From Planomicrobium sp. CPCC 101079 (lineage in GTDB: Bacteria; Bacillota; Bacilli; Bacillales_A; Planococcaceae), in NCBI RefSeq assembly GCF_007859275.1, contig NZ_VOHC01000029.1, positions 62,001 to 126,000 on the forward strand: 64,000 bases of DNA, given 5' to 3'. Below, one piece after another: positions 37,454 to 45,658 of this stretch (its first letter is position 1; every line of letters begins with the position of its first letter). The position numbers and the translations under genes were made by a program. The notes under the pieces were generated by a model that did not search any database, was not told where the DNA came from, and was given only the letters and a program-made list of their open reading frames with translations.

Positions 37454-38800
37454 ATGGTCACAAAACAACTAGTACAGAATGTTATGAATACAAAGATGAG
37501 CGATATCCCGGAAGAAGTAAAATTGCATGGGAAGAGAAGTTTATACAATTGGATGGGTGTAGCGATCGGTGCAGCCAATCATCCTTCTGTAGACATGGTT
37601 TTGGGATTGAAGGAGGACATCAACTCAGCCGAGCAGGTATCGATTTTTGGCAGGTCTGAAAAGGTCGATCTTTTGTTAGGAAGTTTAATAAACGGAATGT
37701 CTTCTCACATTTTCGATTACGATGATACTCACTTGGATACAATCCATCATCCAAGTGGTCCGGTGGCGCCTGTTGTGTTGGCTCTTGCTGAAAAAATGAA
37801 TATTTCCGGGGAAAAAGCATTGCATGCATTTGTATTAGGATGTGAAGTCGAGTTGCGCATCGCTAACTCGGTTTATCCAAGCCACTATCAATTGGGCTAC
37901 CATATTACAAGTTCAACAGGCGTGTTCGGTTCTGCTGTTGCAGCGGGTCTCTTGCTGGATTTAACAGAAGAGCAAATGACTTGGGCTTTGGGGATAGCAG
38001 GTACACAATCTTTCGGCTTGAGAGAGATGTTCGGAACTATGACAAAACCGTTCCATCCAGGTAAAGCAGCTCAAAATGGCTTGATGGCAGCTCTATTGGC
38101 GAAAAAGAATTTCACAAGCTCAACAGAAGTTTTGGAAGCGAAAAGAGGATTTGCAAATGTACTTGCCCCTGAACATGATCTTTCTAAAGTGAATGTTAAG
38201 TGGGGAGAACAATGGGAATTGCTGAAAAATGCATTTAAACCTTATGCTTGTGGTATTGTTTTACATCCTTCAATTGATGCATGTATCGCTTTAGGAAAGC
38301 AAGTAGAAGCAGATCAAGTTGAAAGAATTGAACTGATAGTTAATCCGTATGTGCTGGAACTTACCGGTAAACCAACTCCTCCTACAGGGCTTGCAGGAAA
38401 GTTCAGCATTTACCATACTGGGGCAATTGCATTTTTAGAGGGAGATGCTGGAGAAGACCAGTATGCCGATGAAAAAGTCGCAGATGCGAAAGTTGTGGAG
38501 TTCCGGTCAAAAATCAAACCTAAAGTAGATGAAGGGATGAAGGAAGAGGAAGTAATAGCTACTGCCTACTTGAAAGATGGCAGCAAGGTTGAGCATATAG
38601 TGAAAAATGCTACAGGCAGTATTGAGAATCCAATGACGGATAAAGACTTAGCCAAGAAATTTAAAAAGCTTACGGCTTCTATCATTGGAGATCAGCAGGT
38701 TGAAGAACTTACCAAAGTCTTTTATGAAATGGACCAATTGGATAATTTAAATGAAATGATCAAATTGACTAATCCAACTAAACAAGAAGTAGTAAAATAA
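37454..38800 (+). CDS. MmgE/PrpD family protein (2-methylcitrate dehydratase-like)
   Basis: A 448-residue cytoplasmic enzyme of the PrpD fold. N-terminal helical domain marks are HIFDYDDTHLDTIHHPSGPV (conserved acid/His site residues) and VLGCEVELRI; the middle has FHPGKAAQNGLMAALLAKK; the C-terminal lid domain includes ACGIVLHPSIDACIAL. Family members are 2-methylcitrate dehydratase, cis-aconitate decarboxylase and iminodisuccinate epimerase, so the reaction cannot be fixed. Placement with a Tct carrier and hydroxyacid dehydrogenase suggests catabolism of an imported carboxylic acid. AAAGGTGGAG precedes ATG 37454; an upstream TTG is rejected. Confidence 0.88.
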   Translation: MVTKQLVQNVMNTKMSDIPEEVKLHGKRSLYNWMGVAIGAANHPSVDMVLGLKEDINSAEQVSIFGRSEKVDLLLGSLINGMSSHIFDYDDTHLDTIHHPSGPVAPVVLALAEKMNISGEKALHAFVLGCEVELRIANSVYPSHYQLGYHITSSTGVFGSAVAAGLLLDLTEEQMTWALGIAGTQSFGLREMFGTMTKPFHPGKAAQNGLMAALLAKKNFTSSTEVLEAKRGFANVLAPEHDLSKVNVKWGEQWELLKNAFKPYACGIVLHPSIDACIALGKQVEADQVERIELIVNPYVLELTGKPTPPTGLAGKFSIYHTGAIAFLEGDAGEDQYADEKVADAKVVEFRSKIKPKVDEGMKEEEVIATAYLKDGSKVEHIVKNATGSIENPMTDKDLAKKFKKLTASIIGDQQVEELTKVFYEMDQLDNLNEMIKLTNPTKQEVVK

Positions 38801-38807
38801 GCAATCA

Positions 38808-38842
38808 AACAAGAAAAGGCCTTTAAGGCCTTTTCTTGTTTG
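38808..38842 (+). terminator. Terminator after the MmgE/PrpD gene
   Basis: AAACAAGAAAAGGCC and GGCCTTTTCTTGTTT form a perfect stem with a 5-base loop. Confidence 0.85.
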
Positions 38843-38868
38843 TACCTGCTAAAGAGAGGAGGGATAAA

Positions 38869-39795
38869 GTGTCTATATTTATTGATGTGCTTATTAATGT
38901 AATAAGCCCGATGTTTTTGCTGATTTTAGTAGGTGTTGTTTTACATAGAAAGTTCAACTTTAATCTCCAGACATTTAGCAACCTGCTTATATATTTCCTA
39001 TTGCCGGTTGTCTGTTTCAAAAATATTTATGAAGCGGACATTTCGAAAGAGACGATAAGTTCAGTTCTCTTATATCTGGTAATATTTAATTTGCTATTAA
39101 TTGGGGGCTCCATAGCAATTAGTAGATTTTATAATTTCGATAAAAAATTAAGCTCTACATTTCAAAATAGTTCGGTTCTCAGCAACTCGGCCAACTTTGG
39201 CCTTCCTGTAAGCAGTTTAGTTTTTGCAGCTAATCCTTTAGGGTTATCGATTCAAATCATGATTGCAATTGCACAAAATATCTTAACTTATACATGGGGA
39301 TTTTATAATTCTGTTTCTGCTTCAACCAAAGGCAAAGGTGTAATAAAGAAAATTTTGAAATTGCCTATTCTGCACGCATTGGTTTTAGCATTGTTGTTCA
39401 GATTGTTTAATATTACAATTCCGAAGCCCATTTACGGACCTCTAGAAACTTCTGCAGATGCTTTTGTAGCGGTAGCTTTAATAACTTTAGGGGCGCAAAT
39501 AGCTTACATACATATAAGATCAATTTCAAAGCTTGTTATTATTTCTTCATTGTTTCGATTGATATTATCTCCGGTTATCGGTTTATTAGTTATCTTGTCG
39601 CTAGGAATTGACGGGACGATCGCCCAAGCCTTATTTATATCTAGCTCGTTTCCTTCGAATAGAAGTGCTTCCCTGTTAGCATTGGAATACAATAACTATC
39701 CGGAAGTTGCTTCTTCTGTAGTAGTCATCACAACACTTTCCAGCTGTTTTACAGTAACAATAGTAATCTACCTTTCTCAGTTAGTTTTTCCGTGA
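38869..39795 (+). CDS. AEC-family (auxin efflux carrier-like) permease
   Basis: A 308-residue membrane protein with about ten hydrophobic segments in two inverted halves. The family pattern is visible in the first half (VLSNSANFGLPVSSLVF) and near the end (SSSFPSNRSASLLALEYN), where the broken helix usually lies. Bacterial AEC members such as MleP or MdcF carry malate, malonate or related acids. The start is GTG at 38869 with AGAGGAGGGA upstream; the preceding hairpin separates it from the PrpD-like gene, though read-through may link them. Transport of the same acid family is plausible but unproven. Confidence 0.85.
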   Translation: MSIFIDVLINVISPMFLLILVGVVLHRKFNFNLQTFSNLLIYFLLPVVCFKNIYEADISKETISSVLLYLVIFNLLLIGGSIAISRFYNFDKKLSSTFQNSSVLSNSANFGLPVSSLVFAANPLGLSIQIMIAIAQNILTYTWGFYNSVSASTKGKGVIKKILKLPILHALVLALLFRLFNITIPKPIYGPLETSADAFVAVALITLGAQIAYIHIRSISKLVIISSLFRLILSPVIGLLVILSLGIDGTIAQALFISSSFPSNRSASLLALEYNNYPEVASSVVVITTLSSCFTVTIVIYLSQLVFP

Positions 39796-39957
39796 AAGGA
39801 TATTCAATGGAAAGTTAGACCCGGCCAGTAATGACTTTTAAACAAGAAAGTCCGAGAGATTTGGTTCTGTGAAACCGAGAAAGCTACAAAGCGTTCAAGC
39901 TTGAAGACAAGAAAATTTTAGCTTCACCATGCCAAAAGGATTCAACTATCCCTGAAA

Positions 39958-40001
39958 AAACTTTAAACCACCGCTCATTGATGAACGGTGGTTTAAAGTT
40001 T
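39958..40001. terminator. Bidirectional terminator
   Basis: AAACTTTAAACCACCG and CGGTGGTTTAAAGTTT form a perfect stem (12-base loop) between the AEC permease and the convergent small membrane protein gene. Confidence 0.85.
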
Positions 40002-40004
40002 GTA

Positions 40005-40358
40005 CTAGAATGCATACTGAAAAAGCGCATAGTACAGCGGGCCAAGCAGGAAGAGCATGAAAACGGCAGCGAAAAGATCCATTGAGCGTGAGCCCTCCGC
40101 ATCCGCCTCAACCAATGTGCCCTTCAGGAAAAAGTAAAAGAAAATATCCCATAGCAGCGCGCCGACAAAGACGATCTGCCAAAAGAACGGCGTCAGGATT
40201 TCGCGGTGGGTGACAAAACCGAAAAGCCCGACCCAAGCGGTAGCCGAAACGGCCAAGTCGATCAGGAAGACAATGTTCTTATAGCCGCCATGGACCAGAT
40301 AGGCAATGGTTGAAGTGGCCAAAAAGGCTGCGTAGATATACCAAAAAATTTGTATCAT
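40005..40358 (-). CDS. Small multi-pass membrane protein (unknown)
   Basis: A 117-residue protein with four hydrophobic segments (about 3-22, 26-47, 55-78 and 92-115) and almost no loops except a charged stretch LVEADAEGSRS before the last one. AAAAAGGAACTAAAAAC precedes the ATG. It lies alone between a terminator and the divergent HU-like gene. I do not recognise the family; composition suggests a small integral protein without obvious catalytic residues. Confidence 0.7.
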   Translation of the reverse strand: MIQIFWYIYAAFLATSTIAYLVHGGYKNIVFLIDLAVSATAWVGLFGFVTHREILTPFFWQIVFVGALLWDIFFYFFLKGTLVEADAEGSRSMDLFAAVFMLFLLGPLYYALFQYAF

Positions 40359-40456
40359 GTTTTTAGTTCCTTTTTAGATAGAATGGATGCACGAAGCAAC
40401 AGTTTCCATTTTAACACTATTTCAAAATAAGAAGTTGAAATAAACCTAGGAGAAAA

Positions 40457-40484
40457 TTACCCAATTACCGGAAATCTGTATAAT
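40457..40484 (+). promoter_or_regulatory. Promoter of the HU-like/Nudix unit
   Basis: -35 TTACCC, 16-base spacer, -10 TATAAT (40479-40484). The 5' leader then contains a perfect AAGCGGG/CCCGCTT hairpin (40511-40530) just before the ribosome binding site. Confidence 0.6.
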
Positions 40485-40551
40485 GGAAGGTATAAACATA
40501 GAGCCAAAACAAGCGGGAAAGAACCCGCTTCTTATACAGGAGGAAAACAAG

Positions 40552-41112
40552 ATGAACAAAACCGAACTGATCCAAGCAGTTTCAAATAAAACAAAGCTAT
40601 CAAAAGACCAGGCAAGCAAGGCGGTCAATGAAATCCTAGGCAGCATCACGCAAGCCCTCCAAAACAGCGAAGAAGTGAAAATCAACGACTTCGGCGCTTT
40701 CCAGGTGGCCGAGAAAAGTGAGCGCAAAGGCCGCAATCCGCAAACGGGCGAGGAAATCACCATCGCTGCATCCAAATCACCGCAGTTTAAGGCGGCGAAA
40801 ACATTGAAAGACGCGGTGAACGGACGCGACTGGATTGAAGACCTTCTTGCGGCAGGGAAACTGACCGAGGATGAGGCGAAAGTTCTCAGCTTTGTGGTGG
40901 AGGAGAACCGGAATACGAAAGAGGCGGGTGGTAATTCGGAGGAACGGATTTTAGTTGAAGTGAAAGATATAGCGGAGTCGTTGGAACTGGACTTTAGAGA
41001 GACTGAAAGCATTGCGAACCGGTTAATTGGAAAGCGAATATTAAATACGGAAGTGTTTACAAGCCAGATTGATACTGTTTTCTTGCGGGCGAATTATCGG
41101 AAGTATATTTAA
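40552..41112 (+). CDS. HU-family DNA-binding protein with C-terminal extension
   Basis: A 186-residue protein, twice the length of HU. Residues 1-90 are a full HU domain: MNKTELIQAVSNKTKLSKDQ, the dimer core, then INDFGAFQVAEKSERKGRNP and ETGEEITIAASKSPQFKAAK covering the DNA-binding arm. Residues 95-186 form an extra domain with a helical linker (DWIEDLLAAGKLTEDEAKVL) and a C-terminal block ILVEVKDIAESLELDFRETE followed by IANRLIGKRIL, which looks like a winged-helix fold. ACAGGAGGAAAACAAG precedes ATG 40552. The extension probably adds a second DNA contact or partner site (inference). A MutT-like gene follows after 18 bases. Confidence 0.85.
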   Translation: MNKTELIQAVSNKTKLSKDQASKAVNEILGSITQALQNSEEVKINDFGAFQVAEKSERKGRNPQTGEEITIAASKSPQFKAAKTLKDAVNGRDWIEDLLAAGKLTEDEAKVLSFVVEENRNTKEAGGNSEERILVEVKDIAESLELDFRETESIANRLIGKRILNTEVFTSQIDTVFLRANYRKYI

Positions 41113-41130
41113 GAAAGTGAGGAGAAACAC

Positions 41131-41529
41131 ATGAAAAAGAAAATCCATGTCGTAGGAGCAGTCATTACAGACGGAGAAAAGATCTTATGCGCACAACGCG
41201 GAACTGAAAAAGCATTGCCAGGACTGTGGGAGTTTCCAGGCGGAAAAATAGAGTCAGATGAAACACCGCAACAAGCCTTGCAACGTGAAATTAAAGAAGA
41301 AATGCATTGTGAAATAGAAATAGGCGAGCAAGTAGAACACACTGTTCACGAATATGATTTCGGTATTGTTCATTTAACAACTTTCTATTGCAATTTAGTA
41401 GAAGGTACACCGGTCCTTACAGAACATACGGCTATTGAATGGCTAAAGCCAAATGAATTGGAAAAGCTGGAATGGGCTCCGGCTGACATTCCAGCGACTA
41501 AGAAAATAGCTCACTTGTTATTATCATAA
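41131..41529 (+). CDS. mutT: MutT-like Nudix hydrolase ((8-oxo)-dGTP diphosphatase type)
   Basis: A 132-residue Nudix protein. It begins VVGAVITDGEKILCAQRG and has a complete Nudix box GGKIESDETPQQALQREI followed by KEEM, with the catalytic glutamates present. The C-terminal LTEHTAIEWLKPNELEKLEW matches MutT-type enzymes that clear oxidised dGTP. It follows the HU-like gene by 18 bases with GAGGAGAAACAC as its ribosome binding site, so the two are co-transcribed. Other nucleotide substrates are possible. Confidence 0.9.
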   Translation: MKKKIHVVGAVITDGEKILCAQRGTEKALPGLWEFPGGKIESDETPQQALQREIKEEMHCEIEIGEQVEHTVHEYDFGIVHLTTFYCNLVEGTPVLTEHTAIEWLKPNELEKLEWAPADIPATKKIAHLLLS

Positions 41530-41821
41530 AATAGAATCATGTGTAAAATAATAGTTCATGAATAAGAGACGGTAATTACATTAAAGTAGGAAAAGTGTTG
41601 TTAGATATGTAAATTAAAGTGAAGATAGTGTTTAGAATTAAGAAATATACTGTTTTCTATGCGTTTAAATTTTTCTACATAATAAGGTTCTGCAAAAGTT
41701 CTTTATTTGTGTAGTAGAACAAATTAAAAATCTTCATGATACTTTGTGTTTTAATTTTATAGCGATCTGTGAAACATAGGTTCAATAAATACGTTTGATT
41801 TAAAAATATATTACTTATATT

Positions 41822-41980
41822 TTAGTACAAAAAAGGATCGTCATAAGACGATCCTTTTAAAAGAAATTTATTCATATATCCAGCACCAACGGCAACTCCA
41901 GCAAGACCAGTCCAAAGTGTTTCTGTCATAACGTTTATGAAGAATCGTGCTTGTATAGATGATAATAAGACAGTTTTCAT
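41822..41980 (-). CDS. Possible 52-residue peptide gene
   Basis: A minus-strand ATG frame with a strong GGAGGGG site six bases upstream. The peptide has a central small-residue segment TGLAGVAVGAGYMNKF. Its last ten codons lie inside the hairpin at 41829-41860, which is unusual for a real gene. A 15-base sequence (GTGCTGGATATATGA) found in it recurs in inverted orientation at about 42090-42104 in another open frame. It may be a small membrane-active peptide or a decayed duplicate; support is only the ribosome binding site and frame. Confidence 0.35.
   Translation of the reverse strand: MKTVLLSSIQARFFINVMTETLWTGLAGVAVGAGYMNKFLLKGSSYDDPFLY
41829..41860. terminator. Hairpin terminator in the AT-rich spacer
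   Basis: AAAAGGATCGTC and GACGATCCTTTT form a perfect stem with loop ATAA, flanked by A/T runs in both directions. The remaining spacer (41530-41820 and 41990-42284) is AT-rich with no recognised gene. Confidence 0.7.
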
Positions 41981-42284
41981 AGGCATCCCCTCCGTTGTTA
42001 ATATTTTAAGGCTAATAACTCTTAATGCGAATGCTAACAGAAGGTATCCAAGGGGTGGTACAAGTGGTAGCGTGGTTGCACCTATTAGTGCTGGATATAT
42101 GAGTTACTTAATTTATACTAATATAACATGAAATTCTGTGAAATTAAATATTGAGAAAACTTTAAATCGATAAATTCACAAGTTTACAAACCTTTTTCTT
42201 ACTATATTGGCTTCAAAACATTATGAATGTATTCCGGAAGAATATGTATAGAAGATATCTTTTTTCTTTGATTAATATGGAAAA

Positions 42285-44117
42285 TTACAATACGGGAATT
42301 TTTAAATAACCTTTCAACAAATTCCATGTTTCATCTAAGGTTGATTTTGGTGGTATATAAATAATCGTACCATCTCGTCCTCTTGTTAGAATAACTCTGT
42401 ACGCGTTAAGTTTAATTTGAAAGGGATTTTCTACACCCCATTGAAAGTGTTGGCCTTTCCACTTGCCATTTTGCAAAGTTAAGTCGTCATCCCAATGAAC
42501 AAGTGCCATATCCAGTTCTAGCCCCTGTGTTTGAAATTCTGTTGTGCTATAGGCCAGTGTTTTGCAGTAATAAGGCGAAGTAGGATAATTAAAATATTGG
42601 GCAATTTTAATAGGGCGCTCATACCGTTCATCTCGTGGTAGAACCGGCACTTGTTTTTGCCGATCAGCTCCGCCGGCGCAAATAACGCCTACTGTTTTTG
42701 CATCATCAGAATAAACATGACTTAGAATCGCCTTAGCTCTATTTAAATCGCGCGTTACAAACAAACTGTAATGGTCCTTTGGCAAATGCTGGACAAGCGA
42801 TTTTGTCTGCTCGAACTGTTCATTTAATAATGAATTAACAATATCGTAATACTGCAATGCAGCATGTGCACGAAACGAGCAATTCAAATGAAGATAAGTA
42901 TGGGTTTCGTAGCGTCCAGCGTTTATAAATACAGTGTTTGGGTGCTTAGAATGGACCGTAATGTTTTTCCCTTTAATTGCGGTATTCCATAGCGATAATC
43001 CACCTTCTTCACCCGAGTATATTTCTTGTCCTTCCCCAATCAATCCAATTGTTACACTCCATGGTTTATTAAACGTAGCAATATGCACCATAATATCAGG
43101 TTCACTCAATTGCTTGGGTGCAAGGTTTTTTCTTATAAGGGATTGATCGACCTTTTTCGCGTCCCAGGCCCGTTGCGCCTCATCAAAAATAATTACCTTC
43201 TCCTTAGGAATAATATTCTTTTCAAGATAATCCATTTTATAACCATATAATTTTTGTACAAATGTTCGATTTTTTATCGCATCTTGTAAAACATCTACTA
43301 ATGGGCCATTACCAGATAAATAAACTGCATCTTCAGTATTATGGGCGAAGGCTAAGCCTAAATAGGTTTTCCCTGCTCCTGGTTCACCGGAAACTAAAAT
43401 TAAATGATGGGTATTCGTAGTTTGAGCCTCTTGGATAATTTGCTGAACAGTTTGTTGAACTTCTGGAAAATTACTACTTGCTACTGCTTTAACATTCGGA
43501 AGGGGCTCATTATGCAGAATAGACCTAGCAGCTTCTAACATAGAAGGAGAAGGTTCATACACTCCGGTTACAATCTCTTTAATACTTAGTGAATTAAGTT
43601 TTGATTTTTGTAAAATCCTTTTTAGAATTCCTGCTAATCCACCCATCGAAGCAATAGTAATGTCGTATTCTTTTTTGAACAAGGTCTGTTGACCTTCATA
43701 ATTTGTTAGTAATAAAATACCGGAAACTTCAAGATCAGATTTTTGAATAGCAGAATGATAATGTTCCAAATCTCGCACATATAGTGAAGTTTGAATATAC
43801 TCAGCAGGTGAGACGGTGTTAAAGCTTTTACACTCAAGGACAATGACAAAGCCATTTAGAAGTAGTAATACATCTGGACGACGTCCCCCTCCGCGCAATA
43901 TTTCGTATTCAAAGATAAGAGAAGCCTCTATGTCTGGAAACTGATGAAATAAGTCTTGAAGTTTATTGTAACTATCTGTCCAAGCTCGTAATTGAGCTTC
44001 TATTTTTGAATCATTCTTCGTTGTACTTTTATATACATGATTTTGTAAACAAACAATAAAGGTCTGTAAATCTAAATGCCTAAACTGTTCAATTGTTCCA
44101 GCCCATCCATAATTCAC
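42285..44117 (-). CDS. PD-(D/E)XK nuclease-helicase fusion (DUF2075/Schlafen-type helicase)
   Basis: A 610-residue protein. Residues about 40-170 look like a PD-(D/E)XK nuclease: EYEILRGGGRRPDVLLLL then IVLECKSF gives the D-(E)xK site. A P-loop NTPase/helicase core follows with Walker A SGEPGAGKTYLGLAFA (about 265-280), Walker B VIIFDEAQRAWD, a Q/sensor region GVICAGGADR and the terminal VILTRGRDGTIIYIPP, which are hallmarks of the DUF2075 (Schlafen group 3 helicase) family. The GTG at 44117 (after AAGGAG) is a better start than the upstream ATG at 44171. It diverges from an HNH endonuclease gene. Role in nucleic acid cleavage, probably defence, is inference. Confidence 0.8.
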   Translation of the reverse strand: MNYGWAGTIEQFRHLDLQTFIVCLQNHVYKSTTKNDSKIEAQLRAWTDSYNKLQDLFHQFPDIEASLIFEYEILRGGGRRPDVLLLLNGFVIVLECKSFNTVSPAEYIQTSLYVRDLEHYHSAIQKSDLEVSGILLLTNYEGQQTLFKKEYDITIASMGGLAGILKRILQKSKLNSLSIKEIVTGVYEPSPSMLEAARSILHNEPLPNVKAVASSNFPEVQQTVQQIIQEAQTTNTHHLILVSGEPGAGKTYLGLAFAHNTEDAVYLSGNGPLVDVLQDAIKNRTFVQKLYGYKMDYLEKNIIPKEKVIIFDEAQRAWDAKKVDQSLIRKNLAPKQLSEPDIMVHIATFNKPWSVTIGLIGEGQEIYSGEEGGLSLWNTAIKGKNITVHSKHPNTVFINAGRYETHTYLHLNCSFRAHAALQYYDIVNSLLNEQFEQTKSLVQHLPKDHYSLFVTRDLNRAKAILSHVYSDDAKTVGVICAGGADRQKQVPVLPRDERYERPIKIAQYFNYPTSPYYCKTLAYSTTEFQTQGLELDMALVHWDDDLTLQNGKWKGQHFQWGVENPFQIKLNAYRVILTRGRDGTIIYIPPKSTLDETWNLLKGYLKIPVL

Positions 44118-44260
44118 AGCATATTTTCTCCTTTTTATTAGTATTAGAATGAATTTTCTTTCACATTTCATTATACTTGAAATAAATGGATTTTTTATAG
44201 AGTACCTTTCTTTAAATAGGAAAATATTTAGTAAAAATTCAACTTTGGAGAGTGTTTTTT

Positions 44261-45160
44261 ATGAGGATGACACGTTCATTAGCCATAAATGAAGTTCTAA
44301 ATAACCATCAGCTTTGTGAAGTGTTTTTATGTGCCCCACAAGGCGGAATGCGTAAATCTAACCGTACAAATACGTTAACTCTTATTTCCGACAAGACCAA
44401 GCTTTATGACGATCGAATTCTTGGAGAAATTTATCATTATACCGGTATGGGACAAACGGGCGATCAAAAGATGAGTGGGCAGAATTTAACATTAGCAGAA
44501 TCAGATCGAAATAATGTAGAGGTACATTTCTTTGAAGTAATGAAGTCTAGAGAATACACTTATCGTGGTCAAGTAGAACTCGCTGGTGGACCGTATCAGG
44601 AACAACAGAAGGATCGAGATGACAGAAAACGCCTTGTATGGATTTTTCCTTTACGCTTAAAAGATAGCAAAGCAAAGTTTACAAAAATTTCCCCCCTAAT
44701 AAATGATCAACAAGAGCTAAAAGATGAATTTGAAGAAATTAAGCAGGTTGAAAATTTACCAATTCCTCATACAGAAAAAGCACGCTTGATCAAAGCGCGT
44801 ATTGGCCAAGGAAAGTTTAAAAAGCTCCTACTTGAACGTAATTGTAAATGTGAATTATGTGGAGTAACCGATTCCCGTATTCTAATTGCGAGTCATATTA
44901 AGCCTTGGAGTGAATCGACAAATGAAGAGCGTTTAGACATAAATAACGGTTTAGTGCTTTGTCCGAATCATGATGCATTGTTTGACAAGCATTTAATTTC
45001 ATTTGATGAACAGGGAAAGATTTGTATCTCGAAAACATTAAGCGAAACTGTACGTATATTTATGAATGTGAATGATAATTTACATATTAGCTTTACTAAA
45101 AAGCAATTAAATTACATGAGAGATCATTTTAAAAAAATTAAATTAATAGAAGAGAAATGA
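44261..45160 (+). CDS. HNH endonuclease with SRA-like/modified-DNA-binding N-terminal domain
   Basis: A 299-residue predicted restriction endonuclease (COG3440-like). Residues about 15-130 form a beta-rich recognition domain with GGMRKSNRTNTLTLIS, YDDRILGEIYHYTGMGQTGD and YTYRGQVELAGGPYQE, resembling SRA or the sulfur-binding domains of McrA-type type IV enzymes; I cannot separate these two. Residues about 195-260 are an HNH nuclease: CELCGVTDSR, ASHIKPWSE, LDINNGLVLCPNHDALFD. It probably cuts DNA bearing modified bases or phosphorothioates. GGAG ten bases upstream supports ATG 44261. Divergent from the nuclease-helicase gene, with a shared promoter region. Confidence 0.85.
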   Translation: MRMTRSLAINEVLNNHQLCEVFLCAPQGGMRKSNRTNTLTLISDKTKLYDDRILGEIYHYTGMGQTGDQKMSGQNLTLAESDRNNVEVHFFEVMKSREYTYRGQVELAGGPYQEQQKDRDDRKRLVWIFPLRLKDSKAKFTKISPLINDQQELKDEFEEIKQVENLPIPHTEKARLIKARIGQGKFKKLLLERNCKCELCGVTDSRILIASHIKPWSESTNEERLDINNGLVLCPNHDALFDKHLISFDEQGKICISKTLSETVRIFMNVNDNLHISFTKKQLNYMRDHFKKIKLIEEK

Positions 45161-45167
45161 GGATGAA

Positions 45168-45337
45168 AAAATTAATTTAAAAGTAAATCAGGCTGTATGG
45201 TTAGCACTTGCTGGGCTTACATATAATTAATTTTTTAAATAGAGAAGAAAAAATAAGAAGATGTAGCTTTTGTACAAGCCAATATTAAAAATAAAGCCCA
45301 AAGTTTAACAGTTAGTAATGAAGTTTTATCGAAGTAG
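45168..45337 (+). pseudogene. Possible decayed gene downstream of the HNH endonuclease
   Basis: Two plus-strand frames separated by stops have protein-like composition: KINLKVNQAVWLALAGLTYN then, after stop codons, EDVAFVQANIKNKAQSLTVS to a TAG. KAVWLA..LTY-like sequences occur in restriction-type proteins, so this may be the remains of a third component of the locus. No start, no ribosome binding site, several stops. Confidence 0.3.
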
Positions 45338-45349
45338 TAATTTCATAAT

Positions 45350-45395
45350 AAAAGAGACAGAAACTTTGCTTTAGCAAAGTTTCTGTCTCTTTTTA
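45350..45395. terminator. Long perfect hairpin terminator
   Basis: AAAGAGACAGAAACTTTGCT is followed directly by its reverse complement and a T5 run: a 20-bp stem with almost no loop. It can serve genes on both sides and marks the end of the HNH block. Confidence 0.85.
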
Positions 45396-45430
45396 AGTGT
45401 TATATTTTAGATATTTGGAACTTGAAAAGA

Positions 45431-45658
45431 TTAATCTTCCCAAAGTTCATCCATCAGATCCTTTATCTCTTTTCTTCGCTTCTCAGTCTCATCCTTCAAA
45501 ACCGTTACTCGGTCCCCAGTAATTTCTACGAAGTCCCCAGGCGTAGCGAACTTGGGGAAGATACTCTTGTCGAAATCCTTAGTTACTCCTTCAATTTCTA
45601 CTACCGCAAGTTCCCCTTCAAACCGGTCGATGATCCCTCTGATCGGTTTCTTCGTCAT
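45431..45658 (-). CDS. DUF3006 family protein
   Basis: A 75-residue protein with the DUF3006 pattern RGIIDRFEGELAVVEIEG, a small beta-barrel that resembles an SH3-like fold, followed by a charged C-terminal helix (KDETEKRRKEIKDLMDEL). Its start overlaps the end of the metallo-beta-lactamase gene by four bases, so it is the second gene of that unit. DUF3006 genes commonly sit beside ComEC-like hydrolases; no function is known. Confidence 0.87.
   Translation of the reverse strand: MTKKPIRGIIDRFEGELAVVEIEGVTKDFDKSIFPKFATPGDFVEITGDRVTVLKDETEKRRKEIKDLMDELWED

Noticed and set aside
41937..42131. 64-codon plus-strand frame ending in APISAGYMSYLIYTNIT
   Set aside because: No ribosome binding site before its ATG, and it overlaps the minus-strand start region of the other small frame. 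Retained only as part of the inverted-match observation.
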